Source: Anaspis maculata (Eukaryota; Arthropoda; Insecta; Coleoptera; Scraptiidae). Taken from it: 64,000 nucleotides of DNA. The notes beneath the pieces were generated by a model. The model was given only the letters and a program-made list of their open reading frames with translations. It was not told where the DNA came from and made no database searches. The stretch covers positions 56,603,416 to 56,667,415 of the forward strand of contig OX421966.1 of assembly GCA_949128115.1 (NCBI GenBank), given 5' to 3'. Positions 1 to 9,300 of the stretch are shown here, piece by piece. Position numbers and translations under genes: made by a program. Position 1 is the stretch's first letter. Every line of letters begins with the position of its first letter.

Positions 1-32
1 GAACGGAATGCGCATCTTGAACTTTATTCAAC

Positions 33-133
33 TGCTACAATTGTGGACAAACGGGACATTTTGCCTTCACTTGCGTGCAACCCCGAAAAAATGTAGCATT
101 TGCGAAAAATCAGGCCACGATAAAGATACATGC
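33..133 (+). pseudogene. Broken gag-type tandem zinc knuckles (retroelement remnant)
   Basis: Two CCHC zinc knuckles of the form C-X2-C-X4-H-X4-C can be read close together. The first (33-74) reads CYNCGQTGHFAFTC and the second (92-133) reads CSICEKSGHDKDTC. They lie in different frames: the 17 bases between them, ending in an A run, break the reading frame. Tandem knuckles of this kind are typical of nucleocapsid regions of LTR retrotransposons and of ORF1 of some LINEs, where they bind nucleic acid. No intact ORF surrounds them, and the window edge cuts the 5' side. A gypsy-type reverse transcriptase fragment lies 3 kb downstream on the same strand, so both could come from one old element now separated by the repeat at 225-3204; that link is inference. 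A decayed cellular CCHC gene is less likely. Confidence 0.55.
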
Positions 134-299
134 GAGGGGTTGATTTCCCCGGAATTCAGTGTACATTTCATTTCGGAATTCCCGGAATTCTTTCGGAAAT
201 CACCGGAAATCCATAATTCAAAATTACAGTTACGTTCCAATTGTTCATCTGAACATTCTTAACCAAGTATAGGTTTGAAAACCCAATGAAATCAGTTGA

Positions 300-1334
300 T
301 AAAAGCAAGAGCTCAATACGGCGCTGGCGCTTTGAACTGCCAAAATGTCAAATTCGATATATGCATTAGGATTGTTTATGTATTTGTTCAAAATCTCAAT
401 ATAATCTGTTTAGAAATGAAAAAGTTCAATATGGCGGCCTCTTGAAACTTCAAAAATCAAAATTTGGCAAATGCATATTGATCGTCAACCTCAAGTGGGC
501 ATAGGTTCAAAATTCCAATCAGATCAGTTGAAAAATGCAAAAGTTCAATATGACGGCCTCTTGAAACGTCAGAAATCAAAATTTGACAGATGCACTTTGA
601 TCGCCAATCTCAAGTGGCTATGGGTTCAAAATACCAATCAGATCGGTTGAGAAATGCAAAAGTTCAATATGGCGGCTTCTTGAAACGTCAAAAATCAAAA
701 TTTGACAGATGCATTTTGATCGTCAATCTCAAGTGGCTATGGGTTCAAAATACCAATCAGATGGGTTGAGAAATGCAAAAGTTCAATATGGCGGCTTCTT
801 GAAACGTCAAAAATAAAAATTTGACAGATGCATTTTGATCGCCAATCTCAAGTGGCTATGGGTTTCGAAATACCAATCAGATCGGTTGAAAGATGAAAAA
901 GTTCAATATGGCGGCCTCTCGGAACGTCACAAATCAAAATTTGACAGCTGTATTTCGATTGTCAATCTCAGGTGGGTATAGGTTTCAAATCCCAATCAGA
1001 TTGGTTGAAAAATGCTCAAGTTCAATATGGCGGCCTCTTGAATCGTCAAAAATCAAAATGTGACAGACGCATTTTGATCGGCAATCTCAAGTGGCTATGG
1101 GTTCAAAATACCAATCAGATCGGTTGAAAGATGCTGAAGTTCAATATGGCGACCTCTAGAAACGTCAAAAATCGAAATTTAACAGATGCATCTCAACTGC
1201 CTAACCAAAGCAAGTATAGGTTCTAAATCCCAATCAGATCGGTTGAAAAATGCAAAAGTTCAATATGGCGACCTCTAGAAACGTCAAAAATCGAAATTTG
1301 ACAGATGCATCTCGACTGCCTAAACAAATCAAGA
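300..1334 (+). repeat. 120-bp tandem array, part 1
   Basis: About eight head-to-tail units with a period of 119-120 bp. The marker AGTTCAATATGGCGGC recurs near 421, 541, 660, 779, 899, 1018, 1137 and 1256. Each unit also carries GTCAAAAATCAAAATTTGAC and a CAATCAGATCGGTTG block. The units differ by point changes and small indels. The array resumes at 1,542 after an insertion. Confidence 0.9.
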
Positions 1335-1345
1335 AAATCAGATAG

Positions 1346-1530
1346 TTGTAGTAAATCAGTCTTCTCCACTTGTTTTTTATATCATTTACTCGAGTTTCGG
1401 CTAATTAAATATATAAAGCCATTTTCAAAAATAATGTGAAGAAATAAAAAACAAGTGGAGAAGACTGATTTACTACAACTTTATATTATACAACTCCATT
1501 TTGAGTACTATGGATCCCTTTATCAATTTT
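1346..1530 (+). mobile_element. Short Penelope-like 3'-end insertion with inverted arms
   Basis: A 185-bp insertion in the 120-bp array, flanked by an exact 11-bp duplication AAATCAGATAG (1335-1345 and 1531-1541). The left part is the inverted copy of the right part (both carry the GTGGAGAAGACTGATTTAC block in opposite senses), and the right part continues alone to the end TGGATCCCTTTATCAATTTT. The same family, with a partial GIY-YIG coding end, is at 50,267-51,034, which identifies this copy as a severely 5'-truncated Penelope-like element. The inverted left arm carries, on the minus strand, the AGCCGAAACTCGAGT segment that resembles the 3' half of a hammerhead core. Confidence 0.75.
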
Positions 1531-1541
1531 AAATCAGATAG

Positions 1542-2050
1542 GTTAAAGAATGCGAGAGTTCAATATGGCCGCGGAATTAAAACAGTCAAAACGACAAATT
1601 CGACAGATGTATTCAGATTGCTTATTTCAAGTTGTCATATATTCAAAATCTCATTCGGATAGGTTGAAAAATGCAAAAGTTCAATATGGCGGCCTCTTGG
1701 AACGTCAAAAATCAAAATTTGACAGATGCATTCCGGTTGTCCGTCTCAAGTGGTAATAGATTTTAAATCCCAATCGGATCTGTTAAAAATGCAAAAGATC
1801 GATATGGCGGCCTTGGAACTGTTAAAAAGGTCAATTTTGATAGATACATCTTGACTGTCTACCTCAAGTGGGTACCTATTATGTCGAAAATTCCAATCGG
1901 ATCGGTTGAACATGCATAAATTCCAATTGGATAGGTTGAAAAATGCAAGAGTTCAATATGACGGCCTCTTGAAACGTCAAAAATCGAAATTTGACAGATG
2001 CATTCAGACTGTCTATTTCAAGTTGGCATAGGTTCAAAATTCCAATCGGA
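1542..2050 (+). repeat. 120-bp tandem array, part 2
   Basis: Continuation of the array after the Penelope-like insertion. Four units are marked by GTTCAATATGGC-type blocks near 1556, 1678, 1800 and 1951. These units are more diverged than those of part 1. Confidence 0.85.
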
Positions 2051-3204
2051 TCTTGTGGTAATGATGATAGTAAATGTCATGTAACGATTTTCGCTTTCAT
2101 CATTACATTTACTCGCGAAAACGTCCATGACTGTCAACATCATCGCAACGTACCACGTATCTGACAGCACGTATGTGGACAGCACTTGCGAAAACCTGCC
2201 AAAGGAATCCGCGAAAAACTACCTAAGAAGTGCTGTGACATTACATTGACATTTGCAAATGGCACAACACAACAACTGCGACGCTGAGTAATGTTGCTGA
2301 GTTTGTAGTAAAATTGTGGAAAAATTGACAAGGAAAACTTCGAAACAAGGACGCAAATCAAAACACGGACCCTTTCTGGAGGTCTGGCCAGAAGGTCCGA
2401 TGGAATTATCATGGATTCCGTAGAAAACAAGTCGCGACAAGGAACCCCTGTAACCGACATGAAATGTGCTCTAGAGGACCGAAAAGGCCCCTTTCTCGAA
2501 ATGTGAAGCCGCTGGAAATTGCAAATGAATTGTGAGTACCCCCCAGACGTGTTTTGCCCTCTCAACTTGTCTGTTTTTGTGAAATACACCGTCAACGTCT
2601 GGCCCGGCCTGGGAATTTTTAACCGAAATGCCGTCGAATTTGGAGGAGATGTTGGATTTGTGATGTCTCGTGGACGCTCAAAAGTCTCCTCGAGACCACA
2701 ATTCAATTTCGCACGCTGACACGGTACATTTTCTCCAAAAACACTGTTCAAATGCCCCGAAGTGTCGAGTTTTCCAAAACCCAGAGCGTCAATTGACGTT
2801 CCTGTCACTTTGGCCGTGCCGTGGACGAATTTGATCAATTATACGCGAAATTTCAAGAAAAACCCCACTACGTGGCCCGCACCGGACGACACTAGGTCCC
2901 CGAAACCCCCCGGTCGGCATTTCACACCAAATTTCTTGAAATTCTTCCCGAAAAGCCGAGTTTCCGCCGCGAAAACGTGTCAAGGTATTTGGAATGGATT
3001 ATTCGAACATCGGTTCCCTTGTAAAATTTTGAATGAATTATGGAATTTCGAAAAATCTTGACAAATTCAGCAAACATTTGAGAAAGTCTCATCCTCAACT
3101 TGAGATGCGGTTCGTTTGCGAAAATTTTTGAAAAAATACCCCGCCAAAATCCGACGTTCGGTTTTCACAAAATCTGACGGCAGGTCGTTCGGTTGCCGTC
3201 AGCG

Positions 3205-3345
3205 GTTTCTATGAGTTTATGAAATGGATGAAGAACATATTTGAAAAACGGCCTTCGTAACACCATGGTAACACCCGACGGCCATTACGAGTTTTCAGGG
3301 ATGCCGTTTGGGCTTGTTATTGCCCCTGCGGTGTTTCAGGGGTAA
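3205..3345 (+). pseudogene. Ty3/gypsy-type reverse transcriptase fragment, frameshifted
   Basis: The region translates as pieces of a gypsy-type RT palm domain. SGFYE is followed by MDEEHI and KTAFVT in a second frame, and then by VTPDGHYEFSGMPFGL and APAVFQ in a third. The order SGFYQ...KTAFVTPDGHYEF..MPFGL.NAPA.FQ is the standard motif order in this family. A direct 11-bp duplication (GTAACACCATG, around 3257-3270) shifts the frame, an in-frame stop interrupts the middle, and TAA follows FQG at 3343-3345. No catalytic YxDD block, RNase H or integrase is visible downstream. It is a dead remnant; the family assignment is firm, the subfamily is not. Confidence 0.8.
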
Positions 3346-3929
3346 ATAAAGTTTTGTGGCCTTTGCCAAGTGTATTTGGCATAAAACCAGGTAATTCAAA
3401 AATTTCAGCAGTGAAAGAGTTCAAGACATCCAGCACATTATCCACGGGTTCCACCAAAAAATTCAAGAGCGGTTTAAGCTAAACCGAGTTTAAACGATTT
3501 TTTTTTCTGGTCAATTCTGGTAGATTCATTATGGAAAATACGTTAAATCGCAAGTATACCACCTTTTCGTGATTTACTTAGCATGATACCTGAATTTACA
3601 TTGATCATTTGACCAAAATCCATCAAAAGAAATCTCGAGTTAGCTATCAGCTGGTTGAATATTTTGAGGGAACCTACGGTATGTGGGATACGACAGTTTT
3701 TGGGGCTAACCAGCTATTTTCGAAAATTCATAGAAAATTTTGCCCAATTTGCCAGACCACAATGTTAACACGTGAAGACGTGTACTTCGATTGAAAGGTA
3801 TCAAAAATGAACCTTCAATTATTTGAAGCAAAAGCTGGTTGAGTTCTGTTGAACCAAAAAGTTTAGCATAAATCACAAAAACGTCAATTTTTCTCAACTT
3901 TACAGTTTATACGAGAGGTATGTATGTAA
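3346..3929. other. Non-coding, nothing recognised
   Basis: AT-rich sequence with only short frames. I see no domain, RNA gene or clear repeat. It lies downstream of the last visible Regnase-type exon on the minus strand, so it is probably intron of that gene. Confidence 0.5.
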
Positions 3930-4056
3930 AGTTGCGGCCTCATAAAAGTTTACACCGACGGCGATCGAGTGGCCATGCTAATTCATTTTTGACGTAATTT
4001 TGAATGAGCATGGCCACACGATTGTCATCGGTGTAAACTTTTATGAGGCCGCAACT
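3930..4056. repeat. 127-bp hairpin (MITE-like)
   Basis: The two ends are inverted copies: the left begins AGTTGCGGCCTCATAAAAGT and the right is its reverse complement, with further pairing through the GTGGCCATGCT block. The whole can fold into one hairpin of about 55 bp stem. It lies 44 bp downstream of the donor site of the Regnase zinc-finger exon, inside the following intron. Confidence 0.8.
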
Positions 4057-4099
4057 GTACTTGTAAAAACTATAACACATAGTTGTCACAATAGCTAAC

Positions 4100-4520
4100 C
4101 TGCAGATGGCGCTGTGCGTGTTCAGACAGCCTCTCCGTGACGCTCTTGTGCGGAAAAGGTCCCCTTTCCGGATGGTGGTACTTGCACTTGTTCCCGTAGG
4201 TGCACTTTTTCCCGTACGGACACGGAGGCGGCGGCGGCGCGCCGTCCGCGCCCTGTCCCCCTCCCCCTCCGCCGCCTCCCGCTCCGCCCGTTCCGGGACC
4301 ACCGCCGGCCGCCGTGCCCTTTTTTGTCTGGTATCGCAGGAAATTGTCCAGCGTCGGACCGGTCCTGCCGAGGGGATCTTCGGGCGGCATGAAGCGATCG
4401 TTGACGAACGAGTACATCAGCAGACGTTCCTCGACAACCCGGCGATATTCGGCACTCTCCTGGCACAGGTCCCGGTAATTGTCGTTGCTCACTACGATGC
4501 CTTCGTTTTCTATTGCCAAT
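4100..4520 (-). CDS. Regnase-1: Regnase-1/ZC3H12 family RNase, exon with end of PIN domain and CCCH zinc finger
   Basis: This exon encodes the last part of the PIN/NYN nuclease and the CCCH finger of a Regnase-type endoribonuclease, which cleaves stem-loop elements in mRNA 3' UTRs in the cytoplasm. Visible motifs are [12 protein letters not shown] (the C-terminal acidic active-site block), [26 protein letters not shown], and the finger [17 protein letters not shown] (C-X5-C-X5-C-X3-H). The acceptor is TTTTTTTAG before 4520 and the donor CTGCAG|GTTAGC ends the exon at 4100, phase 0. The first base completes an AGA codon with the previous exon, joining ..DDRYILR to LAIENEG... Between LDNFLR and the finger is a Gly-rich then Pro-rich stretch of about 30 residues that is longer than the short linker of vertebrate homologues. 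The C-terminal exons are not seen and probably lie left of the window. Confidence 0.95.
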
Positions 4521-4624
4521 CTAAAAAAACAAAATATACAGTTATTACAAAAAGATCCGCTGACTTGGGACTTGATAGGGACTTGGCCTATAAAGCGGAA
4601 GGTTGGAGCTTCCGTTCTTTATCT

Positions 4625-4856
4625 TCACTGCTTAGTTATCGCGCATCCCTGGGGACGCGGGGTGATGTGGTAAGCACCATGGCTAGCACAACCGCCTTAT
4701 TACGATTTGTCTGCACAGAACGCATGTGCCCAATTATTTATATCGACCGAGTGTAGGCCGCTCGCCGGGTATGGTTGCCGACTGCAATAATTCTTTGACA
4801 CCGCTGCGACTCGAACTCACGACTATAGCTCCGCAAGCGTTGAGCTACGTCTCCTC
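4625..4856 (-). mobile_element. Probable tRNA-derived SINE
   Basis: On the minus strand a pol III A box-like block (TAGCTCAACGCTTGCGG, 4831-4847) is followed by a B box-like block (GAGTTCGAGTCGC, 4806-4818) at tRNA-like spacing. The sequence then continues with no tRNA 3' end, as in a tRNA-headed SINE. It sits in the intron between the two Regnase exons at 4520 and 5010, in the same orientation as the gene. The 3' end and target duplication could not be fixed, so the left border is approximate. Confidence 0.45.
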
Positions 4857-5009
4857 CTGTCGTCAAACATCTGCTTGAAAAAAACGTACCGCGAAAAGAC
4901 CGATTTTGTTATTGCTACGCCACCGACAGTGTTACCTCCATCACACCTCCACATCAAAGTGGCGATTTGTTACACTACCTGAAATGAGAAAACGTAAGTA
5001 GGTACATAC

Positions 5010-5258
5010 CTTAAAATGTAGCGATCATCGTAGCACACCGTTCGCTTCCCGGCCACCAAGCGGGACGGCGTGAAGACTAGAAGACGTTCCTTTTCCAGTT
5101 CGGTGAGGATTTCTTGATCCTGGACGGGATTGTCCGGCCTGGGGGCCTCCTTCCTCCATTTGGGCACGAAAACCGTGATCTCCCTGTGGCCCCTCGCTTT
5201 GAACCAATCCACGCAGATTTTGATGCCGCGGCAAGAGAAAACTTCTTTGTTTCCGTGA
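5010..5258 (-). CDS. Regnase-1: Regnase-1/ZC3H12 family RNase, PIN/NYN core exon
   Basis: The exon encodes the middle of the PIN-like (NYN) nuclease domain. It reads [19 protein letters not shown], then [42 protein letters not shown] and CYDDRYI. These match the Regnase/MCPIP1 core closely and include the DD pair of CYDDR that helps bind the catalytic metal. The acceptor is TTTTTTTTACAG before 5258; the donor is TTAAG|GTATGT after 5010. It begins with one base that completes GGT with the upstream exon and ends with two bases that complete AGA with the downstream one. A SINE and ordinary intron sequence separate it from the neighbouring exons. No stop or frameshift is seen. Confidence 0.95.
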
Positions 5259-5594
5259 CTGTAAAAAAAATACAATGGTGAAATTGCACATTTTGAATGT
5301 AACTTTGATCAAATTCGCAGGTTTATCTATGCTATTCACGTTGTAACTTCAGTAACGTCACGCCTTGAACAGATCGTGGAGGGATCCGATGGCCGCAACC
5401 TATTTTTCTAAAAGTCCAGCAAAATACGTGTTGGAGGAAACCTACTGATCCAATCAAATACTTTATCTCTCAGGATCGCACAATCAATTTAGGAAGTGAT
5501 ATTACGGAGTTTATAACGTGAAATATACTATGATTTGAATTACAATTACACTGATGCATTCAGATTTGATTATTGTAGAGAATTGCCGAGTCAA

Positions 5595-5798
5595 CGGCCC
5601 CGTGGCGCAGGCGGTCGAGTGACTGCCTGCGACGCGGAAGTCCCGGGTTCGATTCCTGGTGAAAAGTCTGGGTGTTGTGTTGTCCGAAATTTGCACTTTT
5701 CAGAGTTTGTATGATTGATAAATAAACGGGCAAACTCCTATGGCAAGAAAAAGCCGATAAGGAGAAAAAGAATAATTTTTTTTATTTTTTTATTTTTT
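5595..5798 (+). mobile_element. tRNA-derived SINE with 14-bp target duplication
   Basis: A 204-bp SINE. The head has a pol III A box (TGGCGCAGGCGGTCGAGTG) and B box (GGTTCGATTCC) at tRNA spacing. A body of about 120 bp follows, then a T-rich tail. It is flanked by a perfect 14-bp direct repeat AATTGCCGAGTCAA (5581-5594 and 5799-5812), as expected from LINE-mediated insertion. It lies in a Regnase intron, antisense to the gene. The intact duplication implies a fairly young insertion. The tRNA head cannot be a working tRNA because the acceptor ends do not pair. Confidence 0.88.
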
Positions 5799-6043
5799 AA
5801 TTGCCGAGTCAAATATTCGGGCCCGTTTCGCGTGACCTAGTAATAGTGAGACTCGAGTGTGCGACAGATGGCGCCACGTTGAAATGTACAATTTTGTAGT
5901 CGAATTTCTTTAGCTGAACGTCATGCGGAATCGGAACAACGATTTAAACAAAAATAAATGACAGCTTTCAAGACAGATGGAATGGTAACGGCCTCACTTC
6001 TTAGGGAAAAAAATAAGTGAAGTAACTAGTCAAGAGATCTCAC

Positions 6044-6334
6044 CCCATAGCGACATTGCTGCCATCTATCACAATGGGACGCAACGCGTTTTGGTAATTG
6101 CCACCGCTCAGGTGGTGATGGAGCTGGTGGTGTTCCAGCACGCTGCCCAGCACATCGACTCCGTCCAGGGGGCTTTCGGTGGGGCTGCTGTCGCACGATG
6201 CACCGCCGCCTTTCTGGGCGCCCAGTTTGATCAGCTCGGCCAGTAGCTCATTTTGGGCCGGAGCAGGCCCCAGCTTTTGCAGAGCCGCCTGGACCAGCCT
6301 CTCCGTGTAGCCCAATTTCAGTGCGAACTCCACC
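6044..6334 (-). CDS. Regnase-1: Regnase-1/ZC3H12 family RNase, UBA-like domain and start of PIN domain
   Basis: The exon starts with a UBA-like helical domain (VEFALKLGYTERLVQAALQK, then NELLAELIKLG), a His/Ser-rich linker of about 45 residues, and ends in LRPIVIDGSNVAM, the first strand of the PIN domain with its first catalytic aspartate (DGSN). The acceptor is CATAAACAG before 6334; the donor is ATGGG|GTGAGA after 6044. Its single leading base joins the AG from the exon at 12,327 to form AGG (Arg), and its two trailing bases plus the first base of the next exon form GGT. The order UBA, PIN, CCCH is the family order. In vertebrates the UBA-like region helps self-association and ubiquitin binding. 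Confidence 0.95.
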
Positions 6335-9300
6335 CTGTTTATGGACAAAAAACAAAATTTGAAATGACTGTCACATAAGCACTATGTAACACGAATAACT
6401 TTTGAATACACATACGTATTTTATCATAATAAAATTATTACAACGCGTAAAACATTTGAAATAAACACATAAAAACATGAAAAAAAATTGGGGTTGGCTT
6501 TGGAAGCAAAATATCCATGGACTGGATTGACTGAATGACCGAATTTTACGACACCAAGGCCAATCCTGAAGCGTACCGCATGTACGGGTCGAAAACACGC
6601 GGGCGAAGACTCAATAAATGCTTTGGGATTGAGCGCGTGATATTCAAATTTACCAGATGATTAAAAGATGTCGCTAGTCGCGAGCGAGGTAATATAAACC
6701 GATAAATATTCAATTCTTGGGTTACTCTCTACTGCCAGTCCCAAGCGATGTACGCGGTGAGTGTTACTCGGTGGTGTGCGCCCCGCGCTCCGAACTACTG
6801 CGATACTCACGCACTGTTGCTGTGGCCGAAACACTCGCATTTTGCCCCGCGTGTGTACTGCACTCCGACAAAATCGATGTCTTTATCGTCCGGGCCCCGT
6901 GCTTATTGAATGGGAATTTCTAAAGCTTGGCCCGTCATCGAAGGGATTACCGTCCGTGTCACGGTATTGTAAAATGCGATTTGCCCGGTCTACATCAAGC
7001 TTTCGTTATAGGGAGCCGCACGCTCTCAACGTTAAATTTTGCACCGGTACACACTACACTTTTGCTCATCGCGATGGCGCCGGGATTTCATGTGGGACGT
7101 TCTGAGACGGCTTTTACCAGGGAGTTTGAAGCTGGAGCAAGAACCTACATCGACTGTGGAAGGGCTTTCCAGGTGCGTCATTTCCAGGTATCGTGAAGTT
7201 TTGTCCAGGGGTTTGGAACCCAGCTTATAAACACCACGGTCTGCGCAAAGGGAAGTCCGCCTTGAGGACTCACATCTCATCTCCGTGAGCTAGGTGGATG
7301 TGACTTTACCCCTGCGGGAGCGTTCTGTCCTCTGCACTGATGTGACTACCCCTGCGGAAGCGTTCTGTCCTCTGCACTAATGTGACTTTATCCCTTTGGG
7401 AGCGTTCTGTCCTCTGTTGTGATGTGCCTTTACCCCTTTGGGAGTGTTCTGGCGTCCTTTAGCTGTTCAGCTGTGCTGTACATACTTCGGAATGAGATGT
7501 GGGAAATCAAGAGGTGGTCGCCTTGGAGTGCAGGACCAGTGGTTTGTGGGATGGGCGGACAGCCTACGAATGGGATTTTGCGATATCTTAGAGAGCCACG
7601 ATCGACACGAGGTTAGACTTCAACTTCTCACTAGGTGGTACCACTTAGTAGTCCAGGGGTTGGGGTTGAAACTTCGACGGAGCTTTACGGCGACGAGTTC
7701 GAGACGCAACCGTCACTCGAGTTCCGGCCACGTTGAGGGCTGTTGCAACATCATAGTGGTTAAGTGAATAATTATGAAACAATCCAAGTGGACACGAATC
7801 AACGTTTATCTGTACCTAGGACACCTTTAAATTGGATAAAGAACACGTTGGTAGTGGAACCATCACTGTCAAGTTGAAGGTTTTTGGTTCTCTTCATAGA
7901 CACCAGCTAGACACCGATCTGAAAAAGCTAGCTGAAAGATCTTCATTGCGACTAAGACTGGGGGCCACGCGGCTTGGGTTTGACCATTCGAAGTCCTCTG
8001 GAGGCAGGGTCGAGCTGGAAAGGGCGCCCAACATTGCAGCCGACTCTTCGTTTAGTACCTTTTTGTTATTTTGCACTGTGTTCTATTGTAACTGTCATCG
8101 ATACAATGTAATGAAATAGTAAGAATCGTAGTCTGGTTCTATATTTTTATTTCGTATTTCGGTCCTCTGCCATTTCAACTGTTCGGTGATAAATGACATA
8201 TTATCGGAAGATTAACATATTTATAATAAAAAAAGAAGTTCATGTGTCACCTGATAAGCTTTTATGGACGTGATGCAGAAAATATTAATTTACCGGAAAT
8301 AAAAGTGACAGGTGACATAACTTTTAGTTTTATTCAGCACTGATACTACTGCCAGTTGAAACATAACTTCGACGTAAGCACCTATATGTAATCATCCCAT
8401 TTGAAAATGAACGGTAGTTGATATAAGAGCAAGTAGAGGATCATTTCCAAACGAACACAACAAATTAAAGGGAATACTATTTGGCTTGTTTCGTACATTT
8501 GCGGTTGATGTGAGCCAGGAGCTCTCGATTTGGCGTCAAGTGACTTTTTTATGACTTCAAATTTCTTGGTTTCAGGGTGCTGGGAACAATGGTCAAATAT
8601 TTGGTTGCATCTCAATTCGGATTGGGGACGATAACAGGCCGGTAGCCACCTAGCGGAAAATTTTGTAAGTACGCAAAGCAGTATAAATCATGCACTACGG
8701 GATTATTTAGATTTGACACGTTCAAACGTCAAAGCGGCGAAGAGTCGAGCGCAGGTTTGAAATCGTGGCCGAATTATTAAAAATGGGAAATATTAGCAAA
8801 ACGAACCGTTACATTGTTGGCTGTCTTCGAAACAGGGGAAATAATCCGTGATAACATTTCCATCAGTTCCCGAAACCTGGCGAAAATGTCTCAATCCTCA
8901 ACAAGTTTAGTGTCGTAGTCGTGGTAATTACCGGCGACTTGCCTGAAAGAGTGCGTTAGCCGTAAGAAAGCTAATCACAAATTTAATTGTCTGCTTTCTT
9001 CACTTCAAGAAAAGTAACTACATATTGCCTGGCACTCCTGGCAGGTATATAAAAACAAATTTACTCAAAGTTATACTTAAATCTAACGCGCAAGCAGCTA
9101 TCTGTTGGTTAGTTGAACTTAAAAACACTTTCTCAGTCATTATTATAGCTGATGAGCAAAAGTTGAAACTTCGAATGGGATAATTTGAAATTCCGTTTCG
9201 TTTGACAATAGACCATATTAATTATTCTCACTTTCCCCTTCCACTAGTCATTTGTAAGTTAGGTATGTGCCTGTAACCATGCGCACTGCAGTATAAGATC

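Larger units (their letters stand above)
225..3204 (+). repeat. Array-bearing dispersed repeat, copy A
   Basis: This block is homologous, in the same orientation, to 24,910-26,565. Shared landmarks are the opening stretch around CAGTTACGTTCCAATTG, a 120-bp tandem array, the segment beginning CCAATCGGATCTTG followed by GTAATGATGATA, and about 1 kb of unique tail ending near 3,204. The two copies diverge by many substitutions and small indels, so the duplication is not recent. The family has no recognisable protein. Long frames in the tail (for example 2140-2838 on the minus strand) are not conserved as frames in the other copy and are not called. The position between gag-like and RT-like fragments suggests it is an inserted element, but no target duplication was found. 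Confidence 0.7.

Noticed and set aside
2140..2838. 232-codon minus-strand frame
   Set aside because: It lies in the dispersed repeat and is not kept as a frame in the copy at 24,910-26,565; no domain.
4106..4756. 216-codon plus-strand frame
   Set aside because: It is the antisense of the Regnase zinc-finger exon plus intron; GC-rich Gly/Pro codons keep it open.
5595..5670. Functional tRNA gene
   Set aside because: A and B boxes are present but the acceptor ends do not pair, and the sequence continues as a SINE body with a target duplication.
7297..7453. CRISPR-like short repeats
   Set aside because: The units are contiguous and diverged without unique spacers, and the DNA is eukaryotic.
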